Notes: generated by a model from the letters alone, not told the origin. A stretch of 41,445 nt of DNA from JAJXWB01 sp047605445 (GCA_047605445.1 JASGFP010000014.1:1-41445), one strand, 5' to 3'. Counted from the first letter of the stretch, positions 7,906-16,301 are shown. Program-made: numbers and translations.

Positions 7906-8736
7906 TCAAGCGCGCAAGCCGCCATGACCGTCGTAGTCAGGCTGTCGACCGTTTGCATTCGAACGATCGAACAGGCGGAAACCAAAGAATCCGGCGACAA
8001 ATCCGCCGATATGCGCCTCCCATGCGACGCTCGCGCCATCCGCGCCGGCTGGCGCGATAGCGCCGAACAGGAAGTTGGCGGCGAACCACAGAGCTATAAA
8101 CGTCATCGTGCGCCTGTCTCTCAGCAGAGCTCGCAACGGCGGAGCAGGGCGACGATAGGCGGCAAGGTCGCGCGGTGGGGCGACCCTCCCGCCGAGCGGG
8201 CCGCCGGGCGCGAAAGCGAAGCGGACGGCGGCGCCCATGGCGCCTGATACGGCCGCCGAGGCCCCGATGACGGGCTGAAGCCCGAACGGATGCACGAGGT
8301 AGAAGGCGAGCGCGCCGACGATGGCCGCGAAGGCGTAGAACAGGAGGAACCGCAATCCGCCAAATCGACGGCAAACGGCCGTGCCGAACGCCAGCAGCCA
8401 GACGCTGTTGACTGCGACATGCGTGAAACCGCCGTGTAGAAACGCGTAGGTCAGAGGCGTCCACCATCTTGGCGATAGCCCGACGAGCAGCGCAACCTCG
8501 GCCGATGACGCCTCGCCGCGCCCGACCGCCCGCCTTGCTGCGCTCCAGACGTCCTCCGCAGCAAAGCCCGCGCTGAAATTGGCGGGCGTAAACGCCAATT
8601 CTGCGAGAAGGCGCAAATCGGTCTCGGGTTCGAGCGTCTGGCGCAGGAGATGAACCGCCACGAGCGCGACAATTATGGCAAGGGCCGCGTCGCCGGCGCG
8701 GGCAAACTGGCGTTCGGATCCGTGGATTTGCGTCAT
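7906..8736 (-). CDS. Rhomboid family intramembrane serine protease
   Basis: A polytopic inner-membrane protein of 276 residues with about six membrane segments. Rhomboid signatures are HGGFTHVAVN (His101, His106, Asn110), the nucleophile loop IGASAAVSG (Ser160) and the catalytic His in AHIGGFVAGF (His242), so the Ser-His dyad is complete. The usual GxSG reads GASA here. Rhomboids cut single-pass substrates within the membrane. A soluble loop of about 30 residues separates TM4 and TM5 (175-205). The ATG at 8736 is chosen because it places a short N-terminus before the first membrane segment; a longer form starting at 8862 cannot be excluded. Confidence 0.9.
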   Translation of the reverse strand: MTQIHGSERQFARAGDAALAIIVALVAVHLLRQTLEPETDLRLLAELAFTPANFSAGFAAEDVWSAARRAVGRGEASSAEVALLVGLSPRWWTPLTYAFLHGGFTHVAVNSVWLLAFGTAVCRRFGGLRFLLFYAFAAIVGALAFYLVHPFGLQPVIGASAAVSGAMGAAVRFAFAPGGPLGGRVAPPRDLAAYRRPAPPLRALLRDRRTMTFIALWFAANFLFGAIAPAGADGASVAWEAHIGGFVAGFFGFRLFDRSNANGRQPDYDGHGGLRA

Positions 8737-9087
8737 TGGCGGGACAAGAGCGGGGGAAGAGCCTGAGCCGGGATCTTCCCCCTCGAACGAGGAGCCTTCA
8801 ACCACCGCCCGCCATGCGCGTCTCAACACACATGTGCACCGATGAGCCATATTGCGGGACAACCGATGCCCGCCACGCCTGCAACCGGGAGCTTGAGCCG
8901 ATAACGCCCGGGCGCTGCGTATGGCTTATTTTTTCTCACCTTCGGCGGGCTCGCGCAATAGAGACGACTTGTTAGCGTTAATTCGCGTTCGCGTGGCACG
9001 CCGCCTGCTGTTTCCACACCCGGCGCGAACGGATCGTTCTCGCTGTGCCGAATGGAAACACCCGGTCGGGCGGGGCCTCGAGGAAAG
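8737..9087. promoter_or_regulatory. Divergent intergenic region, rhomboid / PAS protein
   Basis: This 351-nt region separates two divergent genes and must hold both promoters. It contains a local AT-rich patch at about 8920-8985, with a T-run (TTATTTTTTCTC) at 8923-8934 and TTAGCGTTAATTCG at 8971-8984. I see no clear -35/-10 pair, operator or small gene. Part of it (8737-8862) could be translated if the rhomboid gene uses its upstream start. Confidence 0.35.
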
Positions 9088-9690
9088 ATGAGACAGCAGG
9101 CGACGCGGGATCTTTATGCGTATTGGAACGGGTTGCGACGACAGCGGGCCGCGCCGGATCGCGCCGATATCGATCCTGCCGCTATCCGTGCGGTCCTGTC
9201 CGACACGTTCATGATCGAGGCTGACCGCGACGCTCTGTTTCCGCTGCGGCTCAGCGGCGCGCGCGTCAACGCATTGTGGGCGCGCGACCTCAAGGGCCGC
9301 TCCTTTCTCGACCTGTGGGGCGAGGATAGCGCCAATGTGGCGGCCGTCCTGCGGACGGTCATGGACGGCGCCTGTCCGGTCGTCGCCGGGGCGCAGACCA
9401 GACTTGCCGCACGCGCGCCCGTTGACGTGGAACTCCTGCTGCTGCCGCTGCGCCACCATGGCCGAACGCATGCGCGTGTGCTCGGATCGCTCGTGACGGG
9501 AGACCTTCCCGAATGGGTCGGGCTCATACCGGTCGAACGCCTGGAACTGCGTTCGTTGCGAATTCTTGCTGGCGGCCAGCCGGCGGTTGACCTGCCCCTC
9601 ATGCAGCGACCGCCCGGAGGCATAGATCGTCGCGCACGACCCACGCCGACCTTTCGGCTGATCCAGGGCGGCTTGTCGGGCAGTTCATGA
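9088..9690 (+). CDS. PAS_5 domain protein
   Basis: The 200-residue protein fits the PAS_5 (PF07310-like) group of alphaproteobacterial single-PAS proteins. Family features are the N-terminal MRQQATRDLYAYWNGLRRQRAAPDR-type lead (residues 1-25), the LRLSGARVNALWARDLKGR core at about 50-68, and LLLLPLRHHGRTHARVLGSL near 112-131. The C-terminal 35 residues, rich in Pro and Arg, are probably disordered. Such proteins are thought to sense a small ligand or state and act through partners; no output domain is attached. The start at 9088 gives the usual family N-terminus and follows a GAGGAAAG sequence directly. It is 115 nt upstream of a tandem PilZ gene. Confidence 0.8.
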   Translation: MRQQATRDLYAYWNGLRRQRAAPDRADIDPAAIRAVLSDTFMIEADRDALFPLRLSGARVNALWARDLKGRSFLDLWGEDSANVAAVLRTVMDGACPVVAGAQTRLAARAPVDVELLLLPLRHHGRTHARVLGSLVTGDLPEWVGLIPVERLELRSLRILAGGQPAVDLPLMQRPPGGIDRRARPTPTFRLIQGGLSGSS

Positions 9691-9805
9691 TTCTGGCGCG
9701 CAGTTCCGGGCTCCGCGCGTTTACGCTTGGGGTTGAGAGGTAAGCCGGCTTTAACTAAACCCCCTCTACAGTGCGATCCGTTACGCGTGCGAAAGAGGAC
9801 GGGTC

Positions 9806-10414
9806 TTGTCGCTGCCAGTATCGAGAACGAGCCCACGGGGCGCCGAGCGGCGACGTCATCAACGCGTCAAAGTCTCGATCGCCGGCCGCTACATGCTCGA
9901 GAACAAGCAGGAATTTCCCTGCAGGACCGTCGACGCGTCCCCGGGCGGTCTTCTGGTCACCGGCCCGGCGAAGGGCTCGATCGGAGAGCGCGTCGTATTC
10001 TACTTCGAGGAGCTCGGCCGCCTCGAGGGGATGATCGTGCGCCATGTCGATTCGGGGTTCGCGGTCGCCCTGATTTTGCCTCCGGCAAAAAGAGAGCGGG
10101 TCGCCGATCTCCTGACCTGGATGGCCAACAGCGATCCCGATGAGGGCGTCGCGAGCCGGCGCCACAAGCGTATTGCACCGAAGCAGAAGCATGCGGACAT
10201 GCAGGTCGAGGACGGCCGGACGCTGCCGGTCGAAATCGTCGACGTCTCGGTGTCGGGCGTGGGATTGAAATCCACGACGCTGCCGGCGGTCGGACTGCGG
10301 GTCGAAGTCGGCCGGCGGTCGGGACGCGTGGTGCGTCAATTCAAAGGCGGCCTTGCGGTCGAGTTCGCGCGCCTCATCCCGATCGAGGAATTCGACGAGG
10401 ATATCATCCTCTAG
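9806..10414 (+). CDS. Tandem PilZ-domain protein
   Basis: The 202-residue protein holds two PilZ-like domains, the receptor fold for cyclic di-GMP. Domain 1 (about 14-100) has RRRHQR followed by DASPGG; domain 2 (about 117-195) has RRHKR followed by DVSVSG. Both pairs match the RxxxR and DxSxxG ligand motifs, so each domain could bind the nucleotide. Translation starts at TTG 9806, supported by AGAGGA at 9794-9799 and by the absence of an ATG before the first domain. No membrane segment or other output domain is present. It probably works as a soluble c-di-GMP adaptor for motility or surface polysaccharide; the target is not shown here. Confidence 0.88.
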   Translation: MSLPVSRTSPRGAERRRHQRVKVSIAGRYMLENKQEFPCRTVDASPGGLLVTGPAKGSIGERVVFYFEELGRLEGMIVRHVDSGFAVALILPPAKRERVADLLTWMANSDPDEGVASRRHKRIAPKQKHADMQVEDGRTLPVEIVDVSVSGVGLKSTTLPAVGLRVEVGRRSGRVVRQFKGGLAVEFARLIPIEEFDEDIIL

Positions 10415-10423
10415 CGTTCGGAT

Positions 10424-11125
10424 TCAGGGCTTCACGCCTGCCCAGACGCCGGTGTCGATACGATTGAGCAAGGGCTTTCTCTCCAGCGTCGCGAGATAGT
10501 CCTCCGTCGCCGTCCGCGCTCCCTTGAATGTTCCGTAGTCGTCGACGATGACTACGCCGCCTGAAACCAGTTTCGGATAGAGATGGTTCAGCGCGGTCGA
10601 CGTCGAGGAATAGAAGTCCGTATCGAGCCTCAGCAAGGCGACGTCGCCGACCTCGAGCGCGGGTATCGTCGTCTCGACCTCGCCCTTCACGAACGTATAG
10701 CCATCGAGCGAATCAAGGTGACGCATGATGTGTTGCTTGATGGTGAGCTCGTAATTGGGCAGAGGCTTGATCGTGCGAATGGCGCGCCCGAGAAAAGTGT
10801 CCGCCGTGCCTACCGGCGGACCGCAGAACGTGTCGAGTAGAATGATCGGCAGGTCGATCTGCAGATGACGGCGCATTAGCCCCATGAAGATCGCTATCCC
10901 GCCGAGGAAGCAGCCGCTCTCGATCGCGCAGCCTTGAATGCGGTTGCGCGCAATGTAGTTGATCGATTGAAAGACGTTGTAGAACCCTGCGACGTGGACG
11001 AGGGAATAGTCCTTCGACGCATTGTAGAAACGCCAGAAGTCCTCGTCCTCGATCTCCGGATGATGCTGACGCTGGCGCTCGCGCATGCCGTCGATCTTCG
11101 GAAAAAGGTCGCGTGAGAATCTCAT
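10424..11125 (-). CDS. TylF/MycF-like O-methyltransferase
   Basis: The 233-residue protein resembles the TylF/macrocin O-methyltransferase family, SAM-dependent and metal-dependent enzymes that methylate sugar hydroxyls. Key segments are the SAM-binding CAIESGCFLGGIAIF region (about 66-80), LLDTFCG (about 97-103), the metal-ligand stretch RLDTDFYSSTSTAL (about 170-183) and GGVVIVDDYG (about 192-201) with the second acidic pair. The substrate could be a glycan or lipid-linked sugar, which is inference. The ATG at 11125 lies 7 nt after the stop of the carbonic anhydrase-like gene, whose stop overlaps the purine-rich CTAGGTCGG ribosome site, so the two are coupled. Confidence 0.82.
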   Translation of the reverse strand: MRFSRDLFPKIDGMRERQRQHHPEIEDEDFWRFYNASKDYSLVHVAGFYNVFQSINYIARNRIQGCAIESGCFLGGIAIFMGLMRRHLQIDLPIILLDTFCGPPVGTADTFLGRAIRTIKPLPNYELTIKQHIMRHLDSLDGYTFVKGEVETTIPALEVGDVALLRLDTDFYSSTSTALNHLYPKLVSGGVVIVDDYGTFKGARTATEDYLATLERKPLLNRIDTGVWAGVKP

Positions 11126-11132
11126 TGCCGAC

Positions 11133-11666
11133 CTAGTCCTGAATTTTGTGGAGGCCGCTGCTGAACCTCTTCGCGCGCGCAGCGTAGACGGCTGCAATCA
11201 TACGGCCCATCGCCGCCCCCTTTTCGTCCAGCGTTCGAACGGCTTTCGCAGGCGCGCCGACGATCAGGGAGTTTTCGGGAAATTCCTTGCCTTCCGTGAC
11301 GAGCGCGTTCGCGCCAACCAGGCAGTTGCGCGGGATTTTCGCGCCGTTGAGAACGGTCGCGCCCATGCCGATCAGTGCGCCTTCGCCAATCGTGCATCCG
11401 TGCAGAATGACGTTGTGCCCGATGGTCGCGTCGGCGCCGATCGTGAGCGCGAAGCCGGGATCGGTATGCAAGATGCAGCCATCCTGGACGTTGGCGCGGG
11501 CGCCGATATCGATCAGATCGGTGTCGCCCCGAACCACTGCATTGAACCAGACGCTCGAATCCTCGCCCAAGCGCACCCTGCCGATGACATGTGCGCCGGG
11601 CGCGACATAGTAGCGGCCTTCCGGCGGCAGCTCAGGAGACAAGTCGTCGAGCGTATAGATCGGCAT
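11133..11666 (-). CDS. Gamma-class carbonic anhydrase family protein
   Basis: The 177-residue protein is a left-handed beta-helix of hexapeptide repeats, closest to gamma carbonic anhydrase / YrdA / PaaY proteins. The three zinc-type histidines are in place: His67 (ILHTDPG), His84 (IGHNVILHG) and His89. VVRGD at 44-48 supplies the conserved Arg-Asp. Many family members bind metal but show little carbonic anhydrase activity, so CO2 hydration is a possibility and not a certainty. The ATG at 11666 begins the family-typical MPIYTLDD. It precedes the methyltransferase gene by 7 nt and follows folE on the same strand. Confidence 0.88.
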   Translation of the reverse strand: MPIYTLDDLSPELPPEGRYYVAPGAHVIGRVRLGEDSSVWFNAVVRGDTDLIDIGARANVQDGCILHTDPGFALTIGADATIGHNVILHGCTIGEGALIGMGATVLNGAKIPRNCLVGANALVTEGKEFPENSLIVGAPAKAVRTLDEKGAAMGRMIAAVYAARAKRFSSGLHKIQD

Positions 11667-11734
11667 GGGCGTTCCCGTTGTCGCCGCACCATGCCATGCC
11701 GCGCGCGCCCTTGCCAACGGCGCGCGCGAGCGGA

Positions 11735-12367
11735 TCAGGCTTTCGCCATCGTCAGGAAACGAACCTGTTCGGCCGGGTCGTCCCTAAAGACGCCTGTGAA
11801 GCGGGTCGTGACGGTCGAGGCGCCCTGCTTGCGAACGCCGCGCATCGACATGCACATGTGCTCGGCCTCGACATAGACGGCGACGCCGCGCGGCTTGAGA
11901 TGCGTCTCGATCGCCTCGACGATCTGCGCGGTCATCGCCTCCTGCGTCTGGAAACGGCGCGCATACATGTCAACCAGACGCGCGAGCTTCGACAGACCGA
12001 CGACGCCGTCGCTCGGGAAGTAGGCGACGTGCGCCTTGCCGACGAAGGGCACCATATGATGCTCGCAATGCGAGGCGAACGGAATGTCGCGCACGAGCAC
12101 CATGTCGTCGTAGCCCTCGACCTCCTCGAAGACGCGGTTGAGAATCTCGCCGGCGTCCTGCTGGTAGCCGGCAAAGAGCTCGCGATAGGCCTTGGCGACG
12201 CGCCGCGGCGTGTCGAGCAGTCCTTCGCGCGAGGGATCGTCGCCTGCATAAGCCAGCAATGTCCGGACGGCCGCCTCCGCCTCCTCCTGAGTTGGAAGCA
12301 ATTGCCTGGGTTTTGGCTCGGCGTTGGAAACATTTCGGGCGTTCAAGGACTTAACCACTGCATCCAT
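11735..12367 (-). CDS. folE: GTP cyclohydrolase I
   Basis: FolE converts GTP to 7,8-dihydroneopterin triphosphate, the first step of folate (and related pterin) synthesis, as a homodecamer in the cytoplasm. In the 210-residue protein the zinc and catalytic motifs are intact: SHCEHHMVPF with Cys and His ligands, and EHMCMSMRGVRK with the second Cys. The RFQTQEAMTAQIVEA helix and STVTTRFTGVF segment also match. A strong GGAGG about 6 nt before the ATG at 12367 fixes the start 29 codons inside a longer open frame. It is divergent from the IscU-like gene (129 nt apart), and the gamma carbonic anhydrase and methyltransferase genes follow it. Confidence 0.96.
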   Translation of the reverse strand: MDAVVKSLNARNVSNAEPKPRQLLPTQEEAEAAVRTLLAYAGDDPSREGLLDTPRRVAKAYRELFAGYQQDAGEILNRVFEEVEGYDDMVLVRDIPFASHCEHHMVPFVGKAHVAYFPSDGVVGLSKLARLVDMYARRFQTQEAMTAQIVEAIETHLKPRGVAVYVEAEHMCMSMRGVRKQGASTVTTRFTGVFRDDPAEQVRFLTMAKA

Positions 12368-12496
12368 GTGGAGCCTCCAAAAGGGATTTCGAACCTTCGC
12401 CCGAAATTTTGTCGCCCCTTCGCCAAGTCGGCGCCGGGCGACTATATACGACATAGGGCTGCGGGCCGTTTTTCGCCAGCCCGGGACGCCCGATCA

Positions 12497-12946
12497 ATGC
12501 TGGACGACATCTACAATAAGCGAATCATGGAGCTGGCGGCCAATATTCCGCGGCTTGGGCGGCTCGATCATCCGGACGCAAGCGCTACGGCGCATTCAAA
12601 ATTGTGCGGGTCTACGGTTGTGGTCGACATCAGGGTCGAAAACGGGCGCGTCGCGGATTTCGCGCATGACGTCAAGGCGTGCGCGCTCGGGCAGGCCTCT
12701 TCTTCCATCATGGCGCGCAACATCATCGGCTCGACCCCCGAGGAATTGCGTTCGCTTCGTGACGACGTTCGCCGCATGTTGAAGGAAAACGGTCCCCCGC
12801 CGCAGGGCAGGTGGGCCGACATCGCGGCGCTGGAGCCGGTGCGCAACTACAAGGCGCGCCACGCGTCCACGCTGCTGACCTTCGAGGCTGCGGCGCAGGC
12901 GGCGACCGAAGCCGCGGAGAAGCAGGCAATGGACGCCTCAGGGTAG
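12497..12946 (+). CDS. IscU/NifU-like iron-sulfur scaffold family protein
   Basis: The 149-residue protein has the NifU N-terminal (IscU/SufU) fold, on which Fe-S clusters are assembled. It starts MLDDIYNKRIMELAANI, then carries SKLCGSTVVVDIRV (Cys37) and DVKACALGQASSSIMARN (Cys62). Canonical IscU has three cysteine ligands and an Asp after the first Cys. Here CGST lacks the Asp, and the expected third site reads RHASTLL with no Cys; only two cysteines exist in the whole chain. I believe this variant is widespread in Rhizobiales, so it is likely a separate subfamily and not a broken gene. It is followed 8 nt later by yidD. Confidence 0.88.
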   Translation: MLDDIYNKRIMELAANIPRLGRLDHPDASATAHSKLCGSTVVVDIRVENGRVADFAHDVKACALGQASSSIMARNIIGSTPEELRSLRDDVRRMLKENGPPPQGRWADIAALEPVRNYKARHASTLLTFEAAAQAATEAAEKQAMDASG

Positions 12947-12954
12947 GTCGCCGC

Positions 12955-13296
12955 GTGACCAAGGACGAGTTCCGCTATCGATCCCTCGGCGATGCGCCAG
13001 CGCTCGTCGCTCGCGGCGCCATACGCGGCTATCAGCTGACGCTCTCGGCCTTCATAGGCCGTCAATGCCGCCATTTGCCGAGTTGCTCGGACTATACGAG
13101 CGAAGCCATTGGACGTTTCGGCCTGTGGGGCGGCGGCTGGATGGGGCTGGCGCGCATCTGCCGCTGCAGGCCGGGCGGCACGGCAGGCTTCGATCCCGTG
13201 CCGAAAACACCGCCACGCGGCGCGGACGCGCTGCATTTCTGGCGATACGGCCAATGGCGCGGTCCGCTGGTCTGCGAGCCCGTGGACGGACCTTAG
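12955..13296 (+). CDS. yidD: Membrane protein insertion efficiency factor YidD
   Basis: YidD is a small membrane-associated protein that assists the YidC insertase. The 113-residue sequence contains the full signature from about residue 19: GAIRGYQLTLSAFIGRQCRH, LPSCSDYTSEAI, GLARICRCRPG and GFDPVPK, with all conserved cysteines. The start is a GTG at 12955, 8 nt after the stop of the IscU-like gene, whose TAGG supplies a short ribosome site, so the two are probably coupled. The C-terminal tail beyond the core is about 25 residues longer than in the shortest homologues. Its stop overlaps by 4 nt the stop of the convergent unknown gene. Confidence 0.94.
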   Translation: MTKDEFRYRSLGDAPALVARGAIRGYQLTLSAFIGRQCRHLPSCSDYTSEAIGRFGLWGGGWMGLARICRCRPGGTAGFDPVPKTPPRGADALHFWRYGQWRGPLVCEPVDGP

Positions 13297-14126
13297 GAAC
13301 GCGCCATGAGGTCTACGGCCAGCGCTTCAATGCGGCCGCGGACGTCTTCGGGCATCTGCTGCAACGTTTCCAGATAGGTCTTGCCGGCCGCGCACATGCG
13401 ATCGTCGGAAATCGGCGGATCGGGGGTCTTGCCGTCCAGTAGCGCGCCTATCTCGGCTGTGCCGACGCCGTTCTGACGCAAGGACGTTTCGAACATCTGG
13501 AAATCGGATTCGGTCGGCGTCGTGCGTGTGATGTTCTTTTCCTTGCCGTCGAGGATCGCCTCGAGACCGGCGATCGCGAGGTCCGAGACAAGCGCGCGGT
13601 TGTCGGCGGAAAACTTAAGGAAAGCCTCGCTCGCGCCGCCATAGAGAAAATCGACGCACAGCCGTGTGTTGACCGCGCCGAGCGCCTTCAGGACGGCGAG
13701 CTGGGCGTCGAATACAGCCCCGAGCGGCTTTGCGTCGGCTTTTGCCGCAAGCGCGCCGCGTGACTGGCGAAGCGACTTGACCGCCTGCGACAGATCGTAG
13801 TCCGGCGAATCCGCCGCACCGGTCGTCTTGCGGGCGGCAAGAGTCGTGATCGCCGCCTCGTAGTCCGAGGGGAGCGCAAGCCGCAAGCGATCGAAAAAGC
13901 GCGCCACTTCCGGCGCGCTGGCGATCGTGTCCTCGACGGCCTTGCGCGGATTGTCTGCCGGCGACTCCGTCTTGGCGGCGGTTTCCGGGGCAGCGACGAC
14001 CGGGGGCGCCGCCGCCTGCTGTGTCGCGGGGGCCTGGAACATGTCGACTGCCAGCCAGACGCCGCTGCCGATGAGCAGTGTGCCGACAAGGCCGAGTAGG
14101 AAGAGCTTGAGGTCCTGTCTGGACAT
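13293..14126 (-). CDS. Membrane-anchored protein of unknown function
   Basis: I do not recognise this 277-residue protein. It has one N-terminal membrane segment (about 7-28, LFLLGLVGTLLIGSGVWLAV), a Pro/Ala-rich linker (about 33-60) and a helical domain to the C-terminus, so the bulk probably faces the periplasm. Two or three cysteines are present in the domain. No enzymatic motif is seen. The ATG at 14126 is preferred to a TTG four codons upstream. It converges on yidD with a 4-nt overlap of stop codons (13293-13296) and is divergent from thrS. Co-occurrence with thrS and yidD in related genomes would be the best clue to its role. Confidence 0.7.
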   Translation of the reverse strand: MSRQDLKLFLLGLVGTLLIGSGVWLAVDMFQAPATQQAAAPPVVAAPETAAKTESPADNPRKAVEDTIASAPEVARFFDRLRLALPSDYEAAITTLAARKTTGAADSPDYDLSQAVKSLRQSRGALAAKADAKPLGAVFDAQLAVLKALGAVNTRLCVDFLYGGASEAFLKFSADNRALVSDLAIAGLEAILDGKEKNITRTTPTESDFQMFETSLRQNGVGTAEIGALLDGKTPDPPISDDRMCAAGKTYLETLQQMPEDVRGRIEALAVDLMARS

Positions 14127-14280
14127 GCCTGGGTCCAAATATTTCTGCGACGACTTAGGACCAACAGGGCGCCGTGAGCAAGTCCGCGCCGCTCGAGCGC
14201 AAAGCCGCTCCGGCGATTGCCAAGGCGCGCTGCTTTGCCTAGAAGGCGCGTCTGGCGTGCTCTCCGGGCGCGCTGCTTAC

Positions 14281-14296
14281 GCCGATCCGTATCGGC
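14281..14296 (+). promoter_or_regulatory. Small hairpin in the thrS leader
   Basis: GCCGAT (14281-14286) and ATCGGC (14291-14296) form a perfect 6-bp stem with a 4-nt loop, 11 nt before the ribosome site (AAGGAG at 14308-14313) of thrS. In E. coli ThrRS represses its own translation by binding tRNA-like leader hairpins. This stem is short and nothing else tRNA-like is visible, so a regulatory role is only a possibility. Confidence 0.2.
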
Positions 14297-14318
14297 GAGT
14301 GAGCGTCAAGGAGCAGAC

Positions 14319-16301
14319 ATGATCTCGGTGACTTTCCCCGACGGCGCCTCGCGCGCCTATGAGCCCGGCGTTTCCGGCCTCGATATCGCCAAATCCATTT
14401 CGCCCTCGCTGGCCAAACGCACCGTCGCCATGGCGCTCGACGGCGCGCTGGCGGATCTGGCCGATCCGATCACGAAAGATTCGCAGGTCGAGTTCATCTC
14501 GCGCGAAGATCCGCGCGCGCTAGAACTGATCCGCCACGACGCAGCCCATGTGCTGGCCGAAGCCGTGCAGACGCTCTATCCCGGCACGCAGGTGACGATC
14601 GGACCCGTCATCGAGAACGGTTTCTACTACGACTTCTTTCGCGCGGAGCCGTTCACGCCGGAGGATTTCGCCGCTATCGAGAAGAAGATGCGCGAGATTA
14701 TCGCGCGCGACAGACCCTTCACCAAGGAAGTGTGGTCGCGCGCCGACGCCATCTCGTTCTTCGAGCAAAAGGGCGAGGCGTTCAAAGTCGAGCTGGTCGA
14801 AGCCATTCCCGCCGATCAGGACCTGAAAATCTACAAGCAGGGCGAGTGGCTCGACCTGTGTCGCGGCCCGCACATGACGTCGACCGGCAAGATCGGCGAG
14901 GCCTTCAAGATCATGAAGGTGGCCGGCGCATACTGGCGTGGCGATTCGACCAAGCCGATGCTCCAGCGCATCTACGCCACGGCCTTCGCGAAGAAGGCGG
15001 ATCTCGACGATTATCTGCATCGGTTGGAAGAGGCCGAGAAGCGCGACCATCGCAAGCTCGGACGCGAGATGGACCTGTTCCATTTCCAGGAGGAGGCGCC
15101 AGGCGCGATCTTCTGGCATCCCAAGGGCTGGACCCTGTTCCAGACGCTCGTCGCCTATATGCGCCGGCGGCTGGCTGGCGACTATGACGAGGTCAACGCG
15201 CCGCAGGTGATGGACAAGGCGTTGTGGGAAACGTCCGGGCATTGGGGCTGGTATTCCGACAACATGTTCGCGGTGAAGTCGGCGACGGCGTTCATGCACC
15301 CCGACGACCCGGAGGCCGACCAGCGCGTGTTCGCGCTGAAGCCGATGAATTGCCCGGGCCACGTGCAGATCTACAAGCACGGGCTGCGCTCCTATCGCGA
15401 ACTGCCTTTGCGCATGGCCGAGTTCGGCGTGGTGCATCGCTACGAGCCTTCGGGCGCGATGCATGGCGTGATGCGCGTGCGCGCCTTCACGCAGGACGAC
15501 GCGCATATTTTCTGCACCGAAGACCAGCTCGAAGCCGAGATCATGAAGATCAACGATCTCATTCTCGCGGTTTACGGGGACTTCGGTTTCGACAGGCTGG
15601 TGATGAAACTCTCGACGCGCCCGGAAAAGCGCGTCGGCTCCGACGCCTCGTGGGACCACGCGGAAGGCGTGATGAGCCGTGTGCTCGAGCGCATCGCCGC
15701 GCAGAACGGCAATCGCATCGAGACCGCGATCAATCCGGGCGAGGGCGCGTTCTACGGTCCGAAGTTCGAATATGTGCTGCGCGACGCGATCGGGCGCGAC
15801 TGGCAATGCGGCACGACGCAGGTCGACTTCAACCTGCCCGAGCGGTTTGGCGCCTTCTACATCGACGCCAACAGCGAGAAAGTGCCGCCCGTGATGGTGC
15901 ATCGGGCGATCTGCGGCTCGATGGAGCGCTTCATCGGCATATTGATTGAGCATTACGCCGGACACATGCCGCTGTGGCTGGCGCCGCTGCAGATCGTGAT
16001 CGCCACGATCACGCAGGAGGCCGACGATTTCGCTTATGAGATTGCCGCCTCCGCGCGGAAAAAAGGGTTGCGCGTCGATCTCGACCTGCGCAACGAGAAG
16101 ATCAACTACAAGGTGCGCGAGCATTCGCTGGCGAAGGTTCCGGTCATGCTGGTGCTCGGCCGCAAGGAAGCCGCCGAACGCAGCGTCTCGATCCGCCGCC
16201 TCGGCTCGCAGGCGCAGCAGTCGATGGGGCTCGACGACGCGCTGGCGATGCTGGCGGACGAGGCGACGCCGCCGGACGTGAAGGCGATGACCGGAAACTA
16301 G
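14319..16301 (+). CDS. thrS: Threonyl-tRNA synthetase
   Basis: ThrS charges tRNA-Thr and edits mischarged serine. The 660-residue class II enzyme has the full domain order: TGS (about 1-62), editing domain with HDAAHVLAEA (His70 region) and CRGPHMTSTG, catalytic core (about 255-540) and anticodon-binding domain (about 545-645). The core zinc ligand Cys345 lies in MNCPGH, and motif 2 (RYEPSGAMHGVMRVRAFTQDDAH) and motif 3 (VHRAICGSMERFIGILIEH region) are evident; they are quoted in parts here. AAGGAG at 14308-14313 sets the ATG at 14319 inside a longer open frame. It appears to be monocistronic or the first gene of a unit with the transporter that follows 100 nt later. Confidence 0.97.
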   Translation: MISVTFPDGASRAYEPGVSGLDIAKSISPSLAKRTVAMALDGALADLADPITKDSQVEFISREDPRALELIRHDAAHVLAEAVQTLYPGTQVTIGPVIENGFYYDFFRAEPFTPEDFAAIEKKMREIIARDRPFTKEVWSRADAISFFEQKGEAFKVELVEAIPADQDLKIYKQGEWLDLCRGPHMTSTGKIGEAFKIMKVAGAYWRGDSTKPMLQRIYATAFAKKADLDDYLHRLEEAEKRDHRKLGREMDLFHFQEEAPGAIFWHPKGWTLFQTLVAYMRRRLAGDYDEVNAPQVMDKALWETSGHWGWYSDNMFAVKSATAFMHPDDPEADQRVFALKPMNCPGHVQIYKHGLRSYRELPLRMAEFGVVHRYEPSGAMHGVMRVRAFTQDDAHIFCTEDQLEAEIMKINDLILAVYGDFGFDRLVMKLSTRPEKRVGSDASWDHAEGVMSRVLERIAAQNGNRIETAINPGEGAFYGPKFEYVLRDAIGRDWQCGTTQVDFNLPERFGAFYIDANSEKVPPVMVHRAICGSMERFIGILIEHYAGHMPLWLAPLQIVIATITQEADDFAYEIAASARKKGLRVDLDLRNEKINYKVREHSLAKVPVMLVLGRKEAAERSVSIRRLGSQAQQSMGLDDALAMLADEATPPDVKAMTGN

